Shown here in pieces: positions 40,909 through 50,345 of a stretch of 64,000 bases of DNA. Each line of letters begins with the position of its first letter. The first letter of the stretch is position 1. This DNA is from Martensiomyces pterosporus (lineage: Eukaryota > Kickxellomycota > Kickxellomycetes > Kickxellales > Kickxellaceae). Made by a program: the position numbers and the translations under genes. The stretch lies in contig MU603945.1 in NCBI GenBank assembly GCA_025201845.1, forward strand, positions 39,572 to 103,571, read 5' to 3'. Under the pieces are notes generated by a model that was given only the letters and a program-made list of their open reading frames with translations, did no database searches and was not told the origin of the DNA.

Positions 40909-43900
40909 ATGGGCGGAGACGCAGATACCCCACTTGAGCGACCTGCTGTTGTGCTGAACACCTTTGACGTGTACGAGAGCAAAGCACAGCTATATATCAT
41001 TGGGTCCAGCGAGTCAAGGGGCTACTACAGAGTGCTTCGCATCAACCGCACGGCCAGTAGCATCCAACACATTGTCGAGGACGATGGGATTGTCCACTCA
41101 CGGGATAGCGTGCAGCAGGTAATCGCCGACATCCAGTCTGCCAACGGCGCAAAGCTGCTTATTGCCAACGTCTGTGGTATACTGGGGTTTGTCAGATTCA
41201 CAAAGGGATACTACATCTCGCTAGTGACCAAGAGAAAACCCGTGGCGTTGCTTGGTGGACACCACGTATATCATGTGGAGGACACCCGGCTGCTCAGCAT
41301 TGCAAGCAGGCCGGAGAGGTCGGACCGCGAGGACAAGTACATCTATACATTCAAAAACGTCGACCTGACAAAGAACTTCTACTACAGCCATACGTACGAC
41401 ATCACACACACGCTGCAGCGGAATGTGGCCATGGGCACCACTTCATCGCCTCTGGGCAAACGCGGCGAACCAAAGCACTACAACAGCATGTTTGTGTGGA
41501 ATTACCAGCTCATATGCAATGCCACGCAGGCCGTGGGAATTCGACCCGAGTGGACGGTTGCGCTTATCCACGGATATGTGGACCAGTCGAAGCTATCGAT
41601 CTTTGGCCGCGACGTGTACATTACTCTCATTGCTCGGAGATCGCGCATTTTTGCCGGTGTGCGGTACTTGAAGCGCGGCGTCAACGATTCGGGTTACGTC
41701 GCTAATGACGTGGAGACCGAGCAGATTGTAAATACCTTGGAACTCACCTCTTTCGACATGCCATGCAACCTACCTTTCTCCAACCCAAGCTACACCTCTT
41801 ACGTACAGCACCGCGGCTCCATACCACTGTTCTGGTCCCAGGACACGTCGGGGATTGTGCCCAAGCCTCCGATTGAGATCAACGTCCACGACCCGTATTT
41901 TGTCGAAGCTGGCAAGCATTTTGACAGCTTGTTTAGGCGCTACGGCACACCTGTCATTGTCCTCAACTTGGTCAAGACCAAAGAGCGCACGAAGCGGGAG
42001 TCAGCACTGGGTGAGGAATTCGCCGAAGGCCTGCGCTACCTCAACCAGTTCCTGCCCAAGGGCAAGAAAATCAGATATGTGGCATGGGACATGTCCAGGG
42101 CAAACAAGAACCGGCAAGAAGACGTCCTGGCCATCCTCGAGGTCATCGCCGAGGAAACACTGGCGCTCACAGGATTCTTCCACAACGGCCCCGAGCTCTA
42201 TTCCAACTACCTCAAGCGACGCAATTCCGGTGACTCGCGTCCTAGAAGAGACAGGACTCGGATACAGACGGGGATCGTCAGAAGCAATTGTATCGATTGC
42301 TTGGACCGCACTAACGCCGCACAGAGCATCATCGGCAAGGTGGTACTTGCCCATCAGTTGTTTGAGCTTGGCCAAATTGACGAGCCCTGTTTGTCCTTCA
42401 ACACTGATGCGGCAATGATTATCGAGGAGATGTACCATGACTTGGGAAACACCATCGCATTGCAGTACGGTGGCTCGCATTTAGTCAATACCGTGCAGAC
42501 GTATAGGCGGAACACCAATTGGCGTAGCCATTCGCGAGATATCGTCGAAGCTCTGCGCAGGTACTACTCGAACTCGCTGCTGGATATGGAGCGGCAGGAG
42601 GCTATCACTTTCTTTTTGGAGAGGTGCTTGCTTGATGAGTGCAAGGCGGCTTGTCAAGGCGGCAGCCCTGCCAATCGTCAAATGGACAGTGCTGATAACG
42701 GGTGGTTTGCTTCGAACCCAAACCAGGTTGGAAAACCTGTGTTTAGGAAATGGTGGACGACGCTGGGCGCAAGTGACGAGGAATCAGCTAGTGAAGATGC
42801 CTTGGAGCTAAACGGCAGTGGAAGCAGCAACCGTAGCAAGGCTGAAGTGGAGTATGCTAATGGCTCCCCCAGTACCGCTGAGCAAGAGCAGCACAAAGCC
42901 CACTCTTCGCCAGACTTCAGGGTGCCAGGAAGGCACCATGCACCTGCCAATCCTTTGTCTCAAGATACCTCCGACGCGGAAGAAGAAATGACAAGCTCTA
43001 TGGCCACCGATTCGAGGCAAAAGAGCGACATAGAGAATGATGGCGAAGGCCATGAAGCTGGAATTGCCGCGGCTAGGGCAGCTGGTGGATACTGGGATGA
43101 GTACTACCGGCCGCACGAGTACACCTCGTTTGACAGCCTGTTTGTGGGCAACCTCAACAGCTCTGCCTCACTGCACCCGAACACCGAGATCCAAAACATG
43201 CCCAGCCCCTTCACTGACCGCGGACGCGATGATCGCAAATCCAATAGCCATGCCCGCCACATGCAGCAAGAACCCAAGTGGCTAAAGTCTGAATCGGATG
43301 AGTACGCTGATCCAACACTTGTTTCGCGCAAGGAGATCTACGAAAAGGTGTGTGCCAAGACACTGGCTCCACAAGTGCTCCAGCCGATGGGGATTGGCGG
43401 ATGGGCCACCGATGGTGTCAGTGCACCGCTGCAAGAGCCAAAGGTGAGCCAGGCAGAGCTGGAAGAGTACGAGAAGTACGTGCACCAGTTTGATGACTTG
43501 AAGAAATGGATCGTTCCGCCCTCAAGACAGCTATATGTGGACTACGTTAATGGACAAAACCGCGGAGGTACACCTATTCCGGGGCTGTCCCCTGTGAAGC
43601 TGCCTTCAGCAGTGGCAGCCAGAATGACAAACCATGGAGCAGCAGCTGCACCAGCAACTACTGGCCGCTTAAGACTAAACGCCAGCGACATTACGTTCCT
43701 TCGCGACGCCGAGCGACTCCGATCTCAGACCCCAACGCCTGGACAGTCACGCTTTGCTGGCCAAATGCTGCCATCTGCGACACCATCCAGAGGGCATTTG
43801 CATCGCCTGCTTAGCACTCACAGTGCCCAAAAGCAGGATCCGAAGCAGCAGCAGGAGAACCGACTTCGATCAAACACATCCAGCGAGCGTAGCACACTTT

Positions 43901-44232
43901 GGGGGCTGTGGCCACACTTGGTGGAGACTCCAAGGACAAGACATGCGAGCACCCTTGGAAACAACAGCGATCGGGTACCGGCGGTGCCTCCCGGAATCTC
44001 CCAGGCGATGGGTAGGACATTGACAGGCACATCCTCGCTACGTGGACATGATAGAAGCCGGTCGCTGGATTTTTCAAAGGCAGCCATCCCCACAGCACAG
44101 CCCAGCTTTGCGCCTTCAAAGGCTGAGTCGGATGCAGCGGTGGCAGAGCCAAGAGTCTCGGAGGCTGACTTAAAAATTTACCAGGAGTACGTCAAGATGC
44201 GCAAGGCTATTGGCGGCCAAGGCAGAGCTTAG
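40909..44232 (+). CDS. FIG4: PtdIns(3,5)P2 5-phosphatase FIG4 (SAC domain)
   Basis: Single exon, 1107 residues. The SAC domain fills the first 600 residues: FVRFTKGYYISLVTKRKPVALLGGHHVY, FYYSHTYDITHTLQRN, FVWNYQL and the catalytic P-loop RSNCIDCLDRTNAAQ with Cys461 and Arg467 (Cx5R). DTAA-like NTDAAMIIEEMYHDLGNTIALQYGGSHLV follows. FIG4 works on vacuole/endosome membranes with the kinase Fab1 and scaffold Vac14 to control PtdIns(3,5)P2. The C-terminal 450 residues are mostly Ser/Gln-rich and disordered-looking, but contain YWDEYYRPHEYTSFDSLF and two related short helices: one at residues 845-866 (VSQAELEEYEKYV) and one at the very end (VSEADLKIYQEYV). All catalytic residues are intact. Confidence 0.93.
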   Translation: MGGDADTPLERPAVVLNTFDVYESKAQLYIIGSSESRGYYRVLRINRTASSIQHIVEDDGIVHSRDSVQQVIADIQSANGAKLLIANVCGILGFVRFTKGYYISLVTKRKPVALLGGHHVYHVEDTRLLSIASRPERSDREDKYIYTFKNVDLTKNFYYSHTYDITHTLQRNVAMGTTSSPLGKRGEPKHYNSMFVWNYQLICNATQAVGIRPEWTVALIHGYVDQSKLSIFGRDVYITLIARRSRIFAGVRYLKRGVNDSGYVANDVETEQIVNTLELTSFDMPCNLPFSNPSYTSYVQHRGSIPLFWSQDTSGIVPKPPIEINVHDPYFVEAGKHFDSLFRRYGTPVIVLNLVKTKERTKRESALGEEFAEGLRYLNQFLPKGKKIRYVAWDMSRANKNRQEDVLAILEVIAEETLALTGFFHNGPELYSNYLKRRNSGDSRPRRDRTRIQTGIVRSNCIDCLDRTNAAQSIIGKVVLAHQLFELGQIDEPCLSFNTDAAMIIEEMYHDLGNTIALQYGGSHLVNTVQTYRRNTNWRSHSRDIVEALRRYYSNSLLDMERQEAITFFLERCLLDECKAACQGGSPANRQMDSADNGWFASNPNQVGKPVFRKWWTTLGASDEESASEDALELNGSGSSNRSKAEVEYANGSPSTAEQEQHKAHSSPDFRVPGRHHAPANPLSQDTSDAEEEMTSSMATDSRQKSDIENDGEGHEAGIAAARAAGGYWDEYYRPHEYTSFDSLFVGNLNSSASLHPNTEIQNMPSPFTDRGRDDRKSNSHARHMQQEPKWLKSESDEYADPTLVSRKEIYEKVCAKTLAPQVLQPMGIGGWATDGVSAPLQEPKVSQAELEEYEKYVHQFDDLKKWIVPPSRQLYVDYVNGQNRGGTPIPGLSPVKLPSAVAARMTNHGAAAAPATTGRLRLNASDITFLRDAERLRSQTPTPGQSRFAGQMLPSATPSRGHLHRLLSTHSAQKQDPKQQQENRLRSNTSSERSTLWGLWPHLVETPRTRHASTLGNNSDRVPAVPPGISQAMGRTLTGTSSLRGHDRSRSLDFSKAAIPTAQPSFAPSKAESDAAVAEPRVSEADLKIYQEYVKMRKAIGGQGRA

Positions 44233-44417
44233 CCTGCTTATCTAACAATGCCTAACGACTAGGTGCAGAAGCCCTGCTCTTGCCCAAAAGATAATACACG
44301 CTCTAGAACTGCACTGCTGTCTGGTGGATGAAAGGGGAGAAGATGAGCGGTGCTCTCCCTGCTGACATGCAGAGTATCCAGAAGCAGCGGCGCTGCGACC
44401 ACCTGCATGCGTGCTGG

Positions 44418-44988
44418 NNNNNNNNNNNNNNNNNNNNNNNNNNNNNNNNNNNNNNNNNNNNNNNNNNNNNNNNNNNNNNNNNNNNNNNNNNNNNNNNNNN
44501 NNNNNNNNNNNNNNNNNNNNNNNNNNNNNNNNNNNNNNNNNNNNNNNNNNNNNNNNNNNNNNNNNNNNNNNNNNNNNNNNNNNNNNNNNNNNNNNNNNNN
44601 NNNNNNNNNNNNNNNNNNNNNNNNNNNNNNNNNNNNNNNNNNNNNNNNNNNNNNNNNNNNNNNNNNNNNNNNNNNNNNNNNNNNNNNNNNNNNNNNNNNN
44701 NNNNNNNNNNNNNNNNNNNNNNNNNNNNNNNNNNNNNNNNNNNNNNNNNNNNNNNNNNNNNNNNNNNNNNNNNNNNNNNNNNNNNNNNNNNNNNNNNNNN
44801 NNNNNNNNNNNNNNNNNNNNNNNNNNNNNNNNNNNNNNNNNNNNNNNNNNNNNNNNNNNNNNNNNNNNNNNNNNNNNNNNNNNNNNNNNNNNNNNNNNNN
44901 NNNNNNNNNNNNNNNNNNNNNNNNNNNNNNNNNNNNNNNNNNNNNNNNNNNNNNNNNNNNNNNNNNNNNNNNNNNNNNNNNNNNNNNN
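44418..44988. other. Assembly gap (N run)
   Basis: 571 undetermined bases, directly followed by the first base of a repeat whose inverted copy ends at 64000. Any frame that crosses it is an artefact. Confidence 0.99.
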
Positions 44989-45406
44989 CTGTTGCATGGT
45001 GTGCCCTTTCTGTAGCTGTGCAGTATAGCAGCAGACACAGGTACTGGGCATCTCATACAAAACGCGTGCACATGTGGCTGCCACACGCTCAATACCAGAT
45101 CCCAGCTGAGCTAAGCACTCGCCAGCTGCTATTCTGAGGGTAACTCGGGTTATGATTGAGTAGAACCACCCGTCTCCATTGCTGCCTTTCTATTGCTCGC
45201 AGCCAGTGTGCAAGCCATTTACAGCCACCGCGGAGCATGAGGGCGACTGCACGCTTTTTTTCTTTTGATTCTGAACAACATCAGGCAGCAGCACCTCAGT
45301 TTCTCCTGCTCCTGCTCCTGCACCCTCCTAATTTGCAGACACCTCCAGTGAACACCACGACCCCTCTTTTTGCTGCATGGATAGCTACTGGTAAATGCAT
45401 CGGTCC
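44989..45406 (+). repeat. 418-bp dispersed repeat, copy 1
   Basis: Matches the reverse complement of 63583..64000 over its full length with no net indel; the one difference I found is C at 45177 versus A (plus strand) at 63812. It begins exactly at the gap edge, so its left part is probably inside the gap. Similarity stops after CGGTCC at 45406. It contains a T7 run and a CTCCTGCTCCTGCTCCTG stretch but no transposase or reverse-transcriptase motif. It is probably the end of a longer mobile or dispersed element; the type is unknown. Confidence 0.85.
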
Positions 45407-45596
45407 AGCGGACAACTTTGCTCAGCACAAAATTGTGGATAGTGTCTATTTATCGATCTCACGTGGCACTGCCCAAAAATCCCGCAAACGCCGTATAGGC
45501 ACCACGTTGCCCGCATACTCCATATTCTCATGGTGACAGATGTCATTCATTATTGTATATAGCGCCTCATGCCATGCACTTTATATACATGCAATA
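45407..45596. other. Unique sequence between repeat and small gene
   Basis: 190 bp of non-repeated sequence. TTTATATAC near 45580 is only 17 bp from the ATG at 45597, too close for a normal TATA box. No gene seen. Confidence 0.35.
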
Positions 45597-45767
45597 ATGC
45601 TGCCGAACTTCCGTGCCATCTTTGCGTCTTTCAGGACAGACGAGGAGGAGAGGTCGTATCGAAACACCGCGATACTCAAGTTTGCGGGATTCGTCGCCAT
45701 GTGCGCGGCAATGAGCGTTGTCGCAAGCAAGTACAAGATCCATCTGAAATCGCTATCCAGCGTCTGA
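45597..45767 (+). CDS. Tiny single-span membrane protein
   Basis: 56 residues. A short N-terminus with FRTDEEERSYRN is followed by one membrane helix (ILKFAGFVAMCAAMSVVAS) and a basic end (KYKIHLKSLSSV). An acidic/polar head, one helix and a short basic tail recall the small TOM subunits or other tail-anchored mitochondrial proteins, but I see no specific family motif. The frame extends 19 codons further upstream through a TTTATATAC-containing segment that I take as promoter or leader. Good hydropathy layout and a neat stop argue that it is real. Confidence 0.5.
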   Translation: MLPNFRAIFASFRTDEEERSYRNTAILKFAGFVAMCAAMSVVASKYKIHLKSLSSV

Positions 45768-46147
45768 ATACAGCTCGTTCCTAGCGCCCGTACATAGCCG
45801 TCCCCTATGAATACGCTGCGCCAACCGGCCCGCCAATGGGAGGTTTGCATGGGAAAGAAAGGGTTGTAACAAAATCTCGAGTTAACATAACGAGTGTCTT
45901 CATGCTAATACTACAAACCCGAAAAACAGCCGTCAAAGAACAAAAGGTGCGCAACAAGCCATCTTGGCGGGAAAGCTAGTGGAAGCGTGAAGTCGAGATA
46001 AACGCAATTGGTGAAACTTGAAAGGCGGAAAGCTGAAGGCTAGCGGCAGAGGCGCAGTTTGGTCGTTGGGAGGGGAGATATAGGAGAGAAAAGAGCAGTT
46101 CTTTTGGGATGGACAGGGATGTGTTGGGATATAGGTCAAAAGAAAGC
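45768..46147. other. Intergenic, convergent 3' ends
   Basis: 380 bp between the tiny membrane protein (plus) and 14-3-3 (minus), presumably two 3' UTRs. The part nearest 14-3-3 is purine-rich on plus. No gene seen. Confidence 0.4.
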
Positions 46148-47916
46148 TTACTCCTTGTCCTCGGCGGCCTCAGCGGGCTTAGCCTCCTCCTCAGCAGCGG
46201 GGGCAGCCTCGGCCTCCTGGTTCTGGTTGGCCTCCTCGTTGAGGTCAGAGGTCCAGAGGGTAAGGTTGTCCCGGAGGAGCTGCATGATGAGAGTCGAGTC
46301 CTTGTACGACTCCTCGGAGAGGCTGTCGAGCTCGGAGATGGCATCGTCGAATGCCTCCTTGGCGAGCTTGCAGGCCTTCTCCGGCGAGTTGGCGATCTCG
46401 TAGAAGAACACGGAGAAGTTAAGAGCAAGACCCAGACGGATGGGGTGGGTGGGGGCGAGCTTGGCGTTGGCAACAGCGGAGGCCTCGTCGTAGGCCTTCT
46501 CGGCAGCCTTGGCAGCCTCCTCACGCTTCTCGTCCTGAAGGAACTCAGCAAGGTAGCGGTAGTAGTCGCCCTCCATCTTGAAGTAGAAGATCTTCGACTC
46601 GGGCTCCTCGGCGGTGGTCAGGAGGCTGTCCTTGAGGACAGCAAGAATGTCATTGCAGACGTCCTGGAGCTCGGCCTCGATGATGGCGCGGTACGCCTTG
46701 ATCCTCTCGACCTGGGCGGTGTTGTCCCTCGAGATCTCCTTGTTCTCGATCGAGGAAACGATGCGCCACGACGCACGGCGGGAGCCGATGACATTCTTGT
46801 AGGCGACCGAGAGGAGGTTGCGCTCCTCAACCGAAAGATCAGTACCGAGCTTGGCGACCTGCTTCATGTACTTGACCATCTCTACAGCGATTGCCACGTG
46901 ACCACAGTGAGCGCACAAACAGCAGGTTTTTGGGGGCGCTGCGTTAGCAAGAAAAATTACCAAGCTTGTACAAAGACGCGAATGCTTCATGGGCTGCCTG
47001 CCGCGTGTTCCTGATTGGCAGACAGGGTGGTCCTGCGTATTGGAAAGCCAAAAGGCCTCTATTTCTTGCCCCTTATCCCACACAGCGCCCGCCTGCAAGA
47101 CCTGCTTGTCTCACAAACAAGCAGAAGAGCAATAGTGAGGGGGACAGAGCCGCCGACCCAGCCAGCAGTCGCTTGCTGCGCAAGCGTGCAGCTTGCAATC
47201 GGCCAGGGGGTTTCAAGTAATATGTAGGGGCACTTACCGTCGTAGCGCTCAGCCTGCTCGGCAAGCTTGGCCATGTAGACCTAGCATAGCAGTCGTCAGA
47301 AAAGTACCAGAAAACAGATAGAAGAGTGCAACGGTGAGTAACAGCGGCATCGCAAGGGGGCGATGGAGAGTGCCTCGGCGCGAAAAGACGTGCCAGCACT
47401 TGCTCAGAGCCCCAAGACCGAATGCTGGCGCATCTCCACAGAGCAGCAATAATGCACAATTCTGGAAAGCAGCGGAAGATCGTTTGCGAATGCAGGGGAA
47501 TGTAAACCCACAAGGCGCGGATGAGGCCAAAGCATTGAGCATACGCGCCATCTTGCAATGTTGAAATGCAAAAGCACAAACAATAGAAATGCACGCGTTG
47601 TTTGAGGAAAATATTTTTGTCGCGGATTGAAATTTGGGGCGTTCACTTACCAGAGTGTCGCGGTCGAGACCTTCCTAAGGTGTGCAGTGCATGTGGTAAG
47701 GGCAGTTGTGGATACAGAAAGAGCGTGTTCGTTAGCACGAGATGAAGTGACCATCTAACCAGAGCAGTATACTAATCCGCGAGAATCACATTCAAAAGCA
47801 CGCGCGAAGCGCGCATACGCATTACGACGCAGCAGCAGCTACCCCCGCTTCAGCGACAAGGAGGCGGAGTCTCCAACAAAGCAGAAGACACTTACAGTGT
47901 TGATTGGGGCGGACAT
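46148..47916 (-). CDS. BMH1: 14-3-3 protein
   Basis: Four exons, 47896..47916 (21 nt), 47651..47674 (24 nt), 47238..47280 (43 nt) and 46148..46881, all with GTAAG donors and TAG acceptors, assemble in frame into 273 residues. Order: [29 protein letters not shown], then [13 protein letters not shown]. The 14-3-3 signatures follow: [21 protein letters not shown] and [21 protein letters not shown], with the phosphopeptide-binding Lys/Arg/Tyr residues in place. The C-terminus is Glu/Ala-rich. 14-3-3 proteins bind phosphoserine motifs in many signalling and metabolic partners. The single-frame reading of the last exon (316 residues from 47098) runs into intron 3 and is wrong at its start. Introns are 221, 370 and 356 nt, counting from the 5' end. 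Confidence 0.93.
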
Positions 47917-48308
47917 GTTTAAATTCAGAGTAGGAGGTAATAATTGGACAAGGTTGCTTGTGTGCGAAAAGAGCGGAAGGAGAAAAAAGAGCAGGCGCAC
48001 GCTGTCTATGTGCCTCCCTCACATTGCCCGAACAGGCGAGAAAAAAGTTGGGGTTGTCGACGACTGCATGCAGTAGGAGTTGCATGCGGCTCGGTTCGCA
48101 AATGTGCGCATTTCTGGTTTCCAAGACCTTCGGCGCTCGCCAGCGACGAGGTGCTCGTGCCATACCTCTTTTGGCACCCGTTCGACGTATAAACGCTACA
48201 GCAAAGACCTGTCTGGCCGCCTGCCGCCCCGCATTGCCCAGCTTTATATATTTTATATATCGTTTTTTTTTATATTGTCCAGGTAGCAGCAGGAGGCATC
48301 AGCACACC
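47917..48308. promoter_or_regulatory. Divergent region 14-3-3 / prefoldin 5
   Basis: 392 bp between oppositely oriented starts. An A/T-rich block (CTTTATATATTTTATATATCG, about 48242-48262) lies 50-65 bp before the prefoldin ATG and is a good TATA candidate for that gene. Confidence 0.5.
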
Positions 48309-48803
48309 ATGTCAGCGGCCAATAGCAAGACACAGACTATCAACCTCGAGGACCTGCCGCTGGCACAGCTGCAGAAGATTAAGAGCCAGCTCGAAGAGGA
48401 GATGAACGGTCTTACGAACGCATTCACACAGATGAAGCAGGCACAGGCCGCGTTCCGCGAATGCAAGAGCTGCATCGAGACCCTCACACCCGAGAACAAG
48501 GACAAGACAATCATGATCCCCCTGACAAACTCGCTCTACGTCCCAGGCAAGATCAGCAATATCGACAGCGTGGTTGTCGACGCTGGCACTGGCTACTACA
48601 TTGAAAAGTCCGCTGAGGATGCTGCCTCGTATTACGACGCAAAGGTCGATTATGTCCAGGGCAACGCAAAGAAGATCCAGGAGACGATTGAGCAGAAGCA
48701 GGCCAGCTACCGCGGACTCGTTGAGATCATGCAGTACAAAATGACCCAGCAGCAACAGCAGCACAGCGAGGGCTCCAAGAATACTGCTTCGGCTAGCGCT
48801 TAG
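48309..48803 (+). CDS. GIM5: Prefoldin subunit 5
   Basis: 164 residues. An alpha-type prefoldin: N-terminal coiled coil (LPLAQLQKIKSQLEEEMNGLTNAFTQMKQAQ), a central beta-hairpin region with IMIPLTNSLYVPGKI and VVDAGTGYYIEKS, and a C-terminal coiled coil (IQETIEQKQASYRGLVEIMQYK). LTNSLYVPGK and GTGYYIEK are the family's most conserved blocks. It belongs to the hexameric prefoldin that delivers nascent actin and tubulin to the CCT chaperonin. The frame is open upstream to 47958, but the ATG at 48309 fits both the TATA-like block and the family length. The C-terminal 20 residues are Gln/Ser/Ala-rich. Confidence 0.92.
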   Translation: MSAANSKTQTINLEDLPLAQLQKIKSQLEEEMNGLTNAFTQMKQAQAAFRECKSCIETLTPENKDKTIMIPLTNSLYVPGKISNIDSVVVDAGTGYYIEKSAEDAASYYDAKVDYVQGNAKKIQETIEQKQASYRGLVEIMQYKMTQQQQQHSEGSKNTASASA

Positions 48804-48926
48804 ACTTGCTGCCAGAACACATTAAAACAATAAGACTGTGGTGGCTGTTGTGCCCATTTCATTCTTTTGCTCTAAGCAGCAGAGAAATATATATAATACC
48901 AAGATACCGAATAAGAGCCTGGGTGT

Positions 48927-50345
48927 CTAGTGCTTCCACAGCTTCAAAACACGGTCTTTTCCACCACTAGCGACGCGATCGCCTCCCGGCGACCAGTCAA
49001 CGGTGAACACCTCGTCGGCATGGCCAGGGAGCTCCAGCTTCAATTTCTTTGTGCGCAGGTCCCAGATCTTCAGCGTGCTATCTTTGCTCGCGCTAAGCAG
49101 CATCCGGCTATCAGAGGACCAGCACACCTGGTAAACAGCAGCGACATGTCCGCGCAGCGAGGCAATGAACTTGCCAGTCTTTCCATCCCACAGCTTGACG
49201 CTGTTGTCAAAAGATGCGCTGGCAATCAGCCTGCCGTCAGGAGAGAAGCTGACGTGGTTGACAACCTTCTGGTGGCCAGTCATGCGCTCAATTGGCTTGC
49301 TGCTGTTCAGAGGGTCCCACAGGAACATGGTGAAATCGTCAGACCCGGACACAAGTCTCTCGGGCCCCTTGCCCTTTGCCTCGTTGTACCGCTTGAGCGC
49401 CTTCTTCTGAGCATCCTCTTCGCTTGCCGGCTCCTTTCCGGTATGATCGTAGGCACCAGTGCGCAGGACAAAGTCCGTGCTAAACGCCAGTGTGTTCACC
49501 CAGTGCGCATGACCAGTGAGCGTTTTGTGCAGGCTGCCATCCGAGTTCCAGATCTTGATCGTCTTATCCTGCGAGCTGGTGTAGATACGGCCATCACCGC
49601 CCCACTTCACGCAGGTGACTGCTGCAGTATGCCCCGCCAGCGTAAACACGCACCGGCGAAGGGTTGTGTCCCAGACACGCACGGTACCGTCCTTCGACGA
49701 ACTGGCCAAGCGGTTGGCCTTGGGGTTGATATGCAGGGGCTCCCAAGCCAGCGATGTGATCCACTTGCGATGCCCAGCCAGCGGCGCGCCAATCTGCTTG
49801 CCAGTCATCGGATCCCAAAGCCTAACCGTGTTGTCCATGCTTCCAGATGCGAGCGTCTTGCCATCCGGCGACCAAGAAATGGACAAGACCCAGTTCTTGT
49901 GGCCCTTGCAGGTGAATTGCGGTGTCTCCGTGGCCAAATCCCAAATACGCACAGTAGTGTCGCCCGATCCACTAGCCAGTTTGCTTCCGTCGGGGCTAAA
50001 GCTCACAGACAAGACAGCTTCGGTGTGTCCAGTCATGCTGGATGAGCACCGCGTGACTGCACGCACCTTGAAAAACGCCTGGGGCTGGTACACAATCACA
50101 AGCGTCTCCTCGGCTGAGCGCTGCTCGCCCTCGATGATGTCCTTTTGGATGCTGCGCACCACTTCCTTGTTGTCAACATAGAAGGAGTAGGGGTGTGTTT
50201 CCTCGTTCTCCAAAAACTTGTTGATCAAAACGCTGAGCTGCTCCGCGGTAACGTCTGACGGAAGGCTGAGCGGCGGTCCTGTCTTCTCGCCATCCGCTGT
50301 CTGGAACTGCGCCAAGACGGCCGTTGGTTCTGCGCTGTCTGCCAT
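48927..50345 (-). CDS. RSA4: Ribosome assembly protein 4 / Notchless
   Basis: 472 residues. An N-terminal NLE ubiquitin-like domain (VLAQFQTADGEKTGPPLSLP..LINKFLENEETHPYSFYVD..EVVRSI) precedes an eight-bladed WD40 propeller starting at SMTGHTEAVLSVSFSPDG and ending LKLWKH. The insertion before blade 6 (RTGAYDHTGKEPASEEDAQKKALKRYNEAKGKGPERLVSGSDD) is typical of Rsa4/Nle1. In the family the NLE domain binds the MIDAS domain of the AAA-ATPase Rea1/Midasin, and the pulling force drives late nuclear 60S maturation. The NLE acidic contact residue cannot be judged by eye. The start at 50345 (MADSAEP) is preferred over a TTG 13 codons upstream. Head to head with SF3B1. Confidence 0.95.
   Translation of the reverse strand: MADSAEPTAVLAQFQTADGEKTGPPLSLPSDVTAEQLSVLINKFLENEETHPYSFYVDNKEVVRSIQKDIIEGEQRSAEETLVIVYQPQAFFKVRAVTRCSSSMTGHTEAVLSVSFSPDGSKLASGSGDTTVRIWDLATETPQFTCKGHKNWVLSISWSPDGKTLASGSMDNTVRLWDPMTGKQIGAPLAGHRKWITSLAWEPLHINPKANRLASSSKDGTVRVWDTTLRRCVFTLAGHTAAVTCVKWGGDGRIYTSSQDKTIKIWNSDGSLHKTLTGHAHWVNTLAFSTDFVLRTGAYDHTGKEPASEEDAQKKALKRYNEAKGKGPERLVSGSDDFTMFLWDPLNSSKPIERMTGHQKVVNHVSFSPDGRLIASASFDNSVKLWDGKTGKFIASLRGHVAAVYQVCWSSDSRMLLSASKDSTLKIWDLRTKKLKLELPGHADEVFTVDWSPGGDRVASGGKDRVLKLWKH

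Noticed and set aside
44242..45137. Frames spanning the N gap on both strands
   Set aside because: Most codons are undetermined; these are artefacts of the gap.
45156..45536. 127-codon frame in the repeat, with a near-identical inverted copy at 63501..63833
   Set aside because: The match is due to the DNA repeat; the translation is low complexity (Leu, Pro, Thr runs), and the two frames differ once they leave the repeat.
46148..47098. Single-exon 316-residue version of 14-3-3
   Set aside because: The first 70 residues are intron sequence; the spliced model gives the canonical N-terminus.
48930..50045. 371-codon plus-strand frame over RSA4
   Set aside because: It is antisense to a complete, well-conserved WD40 gene; its translation has no motif and reflects codon bias of the true strand.
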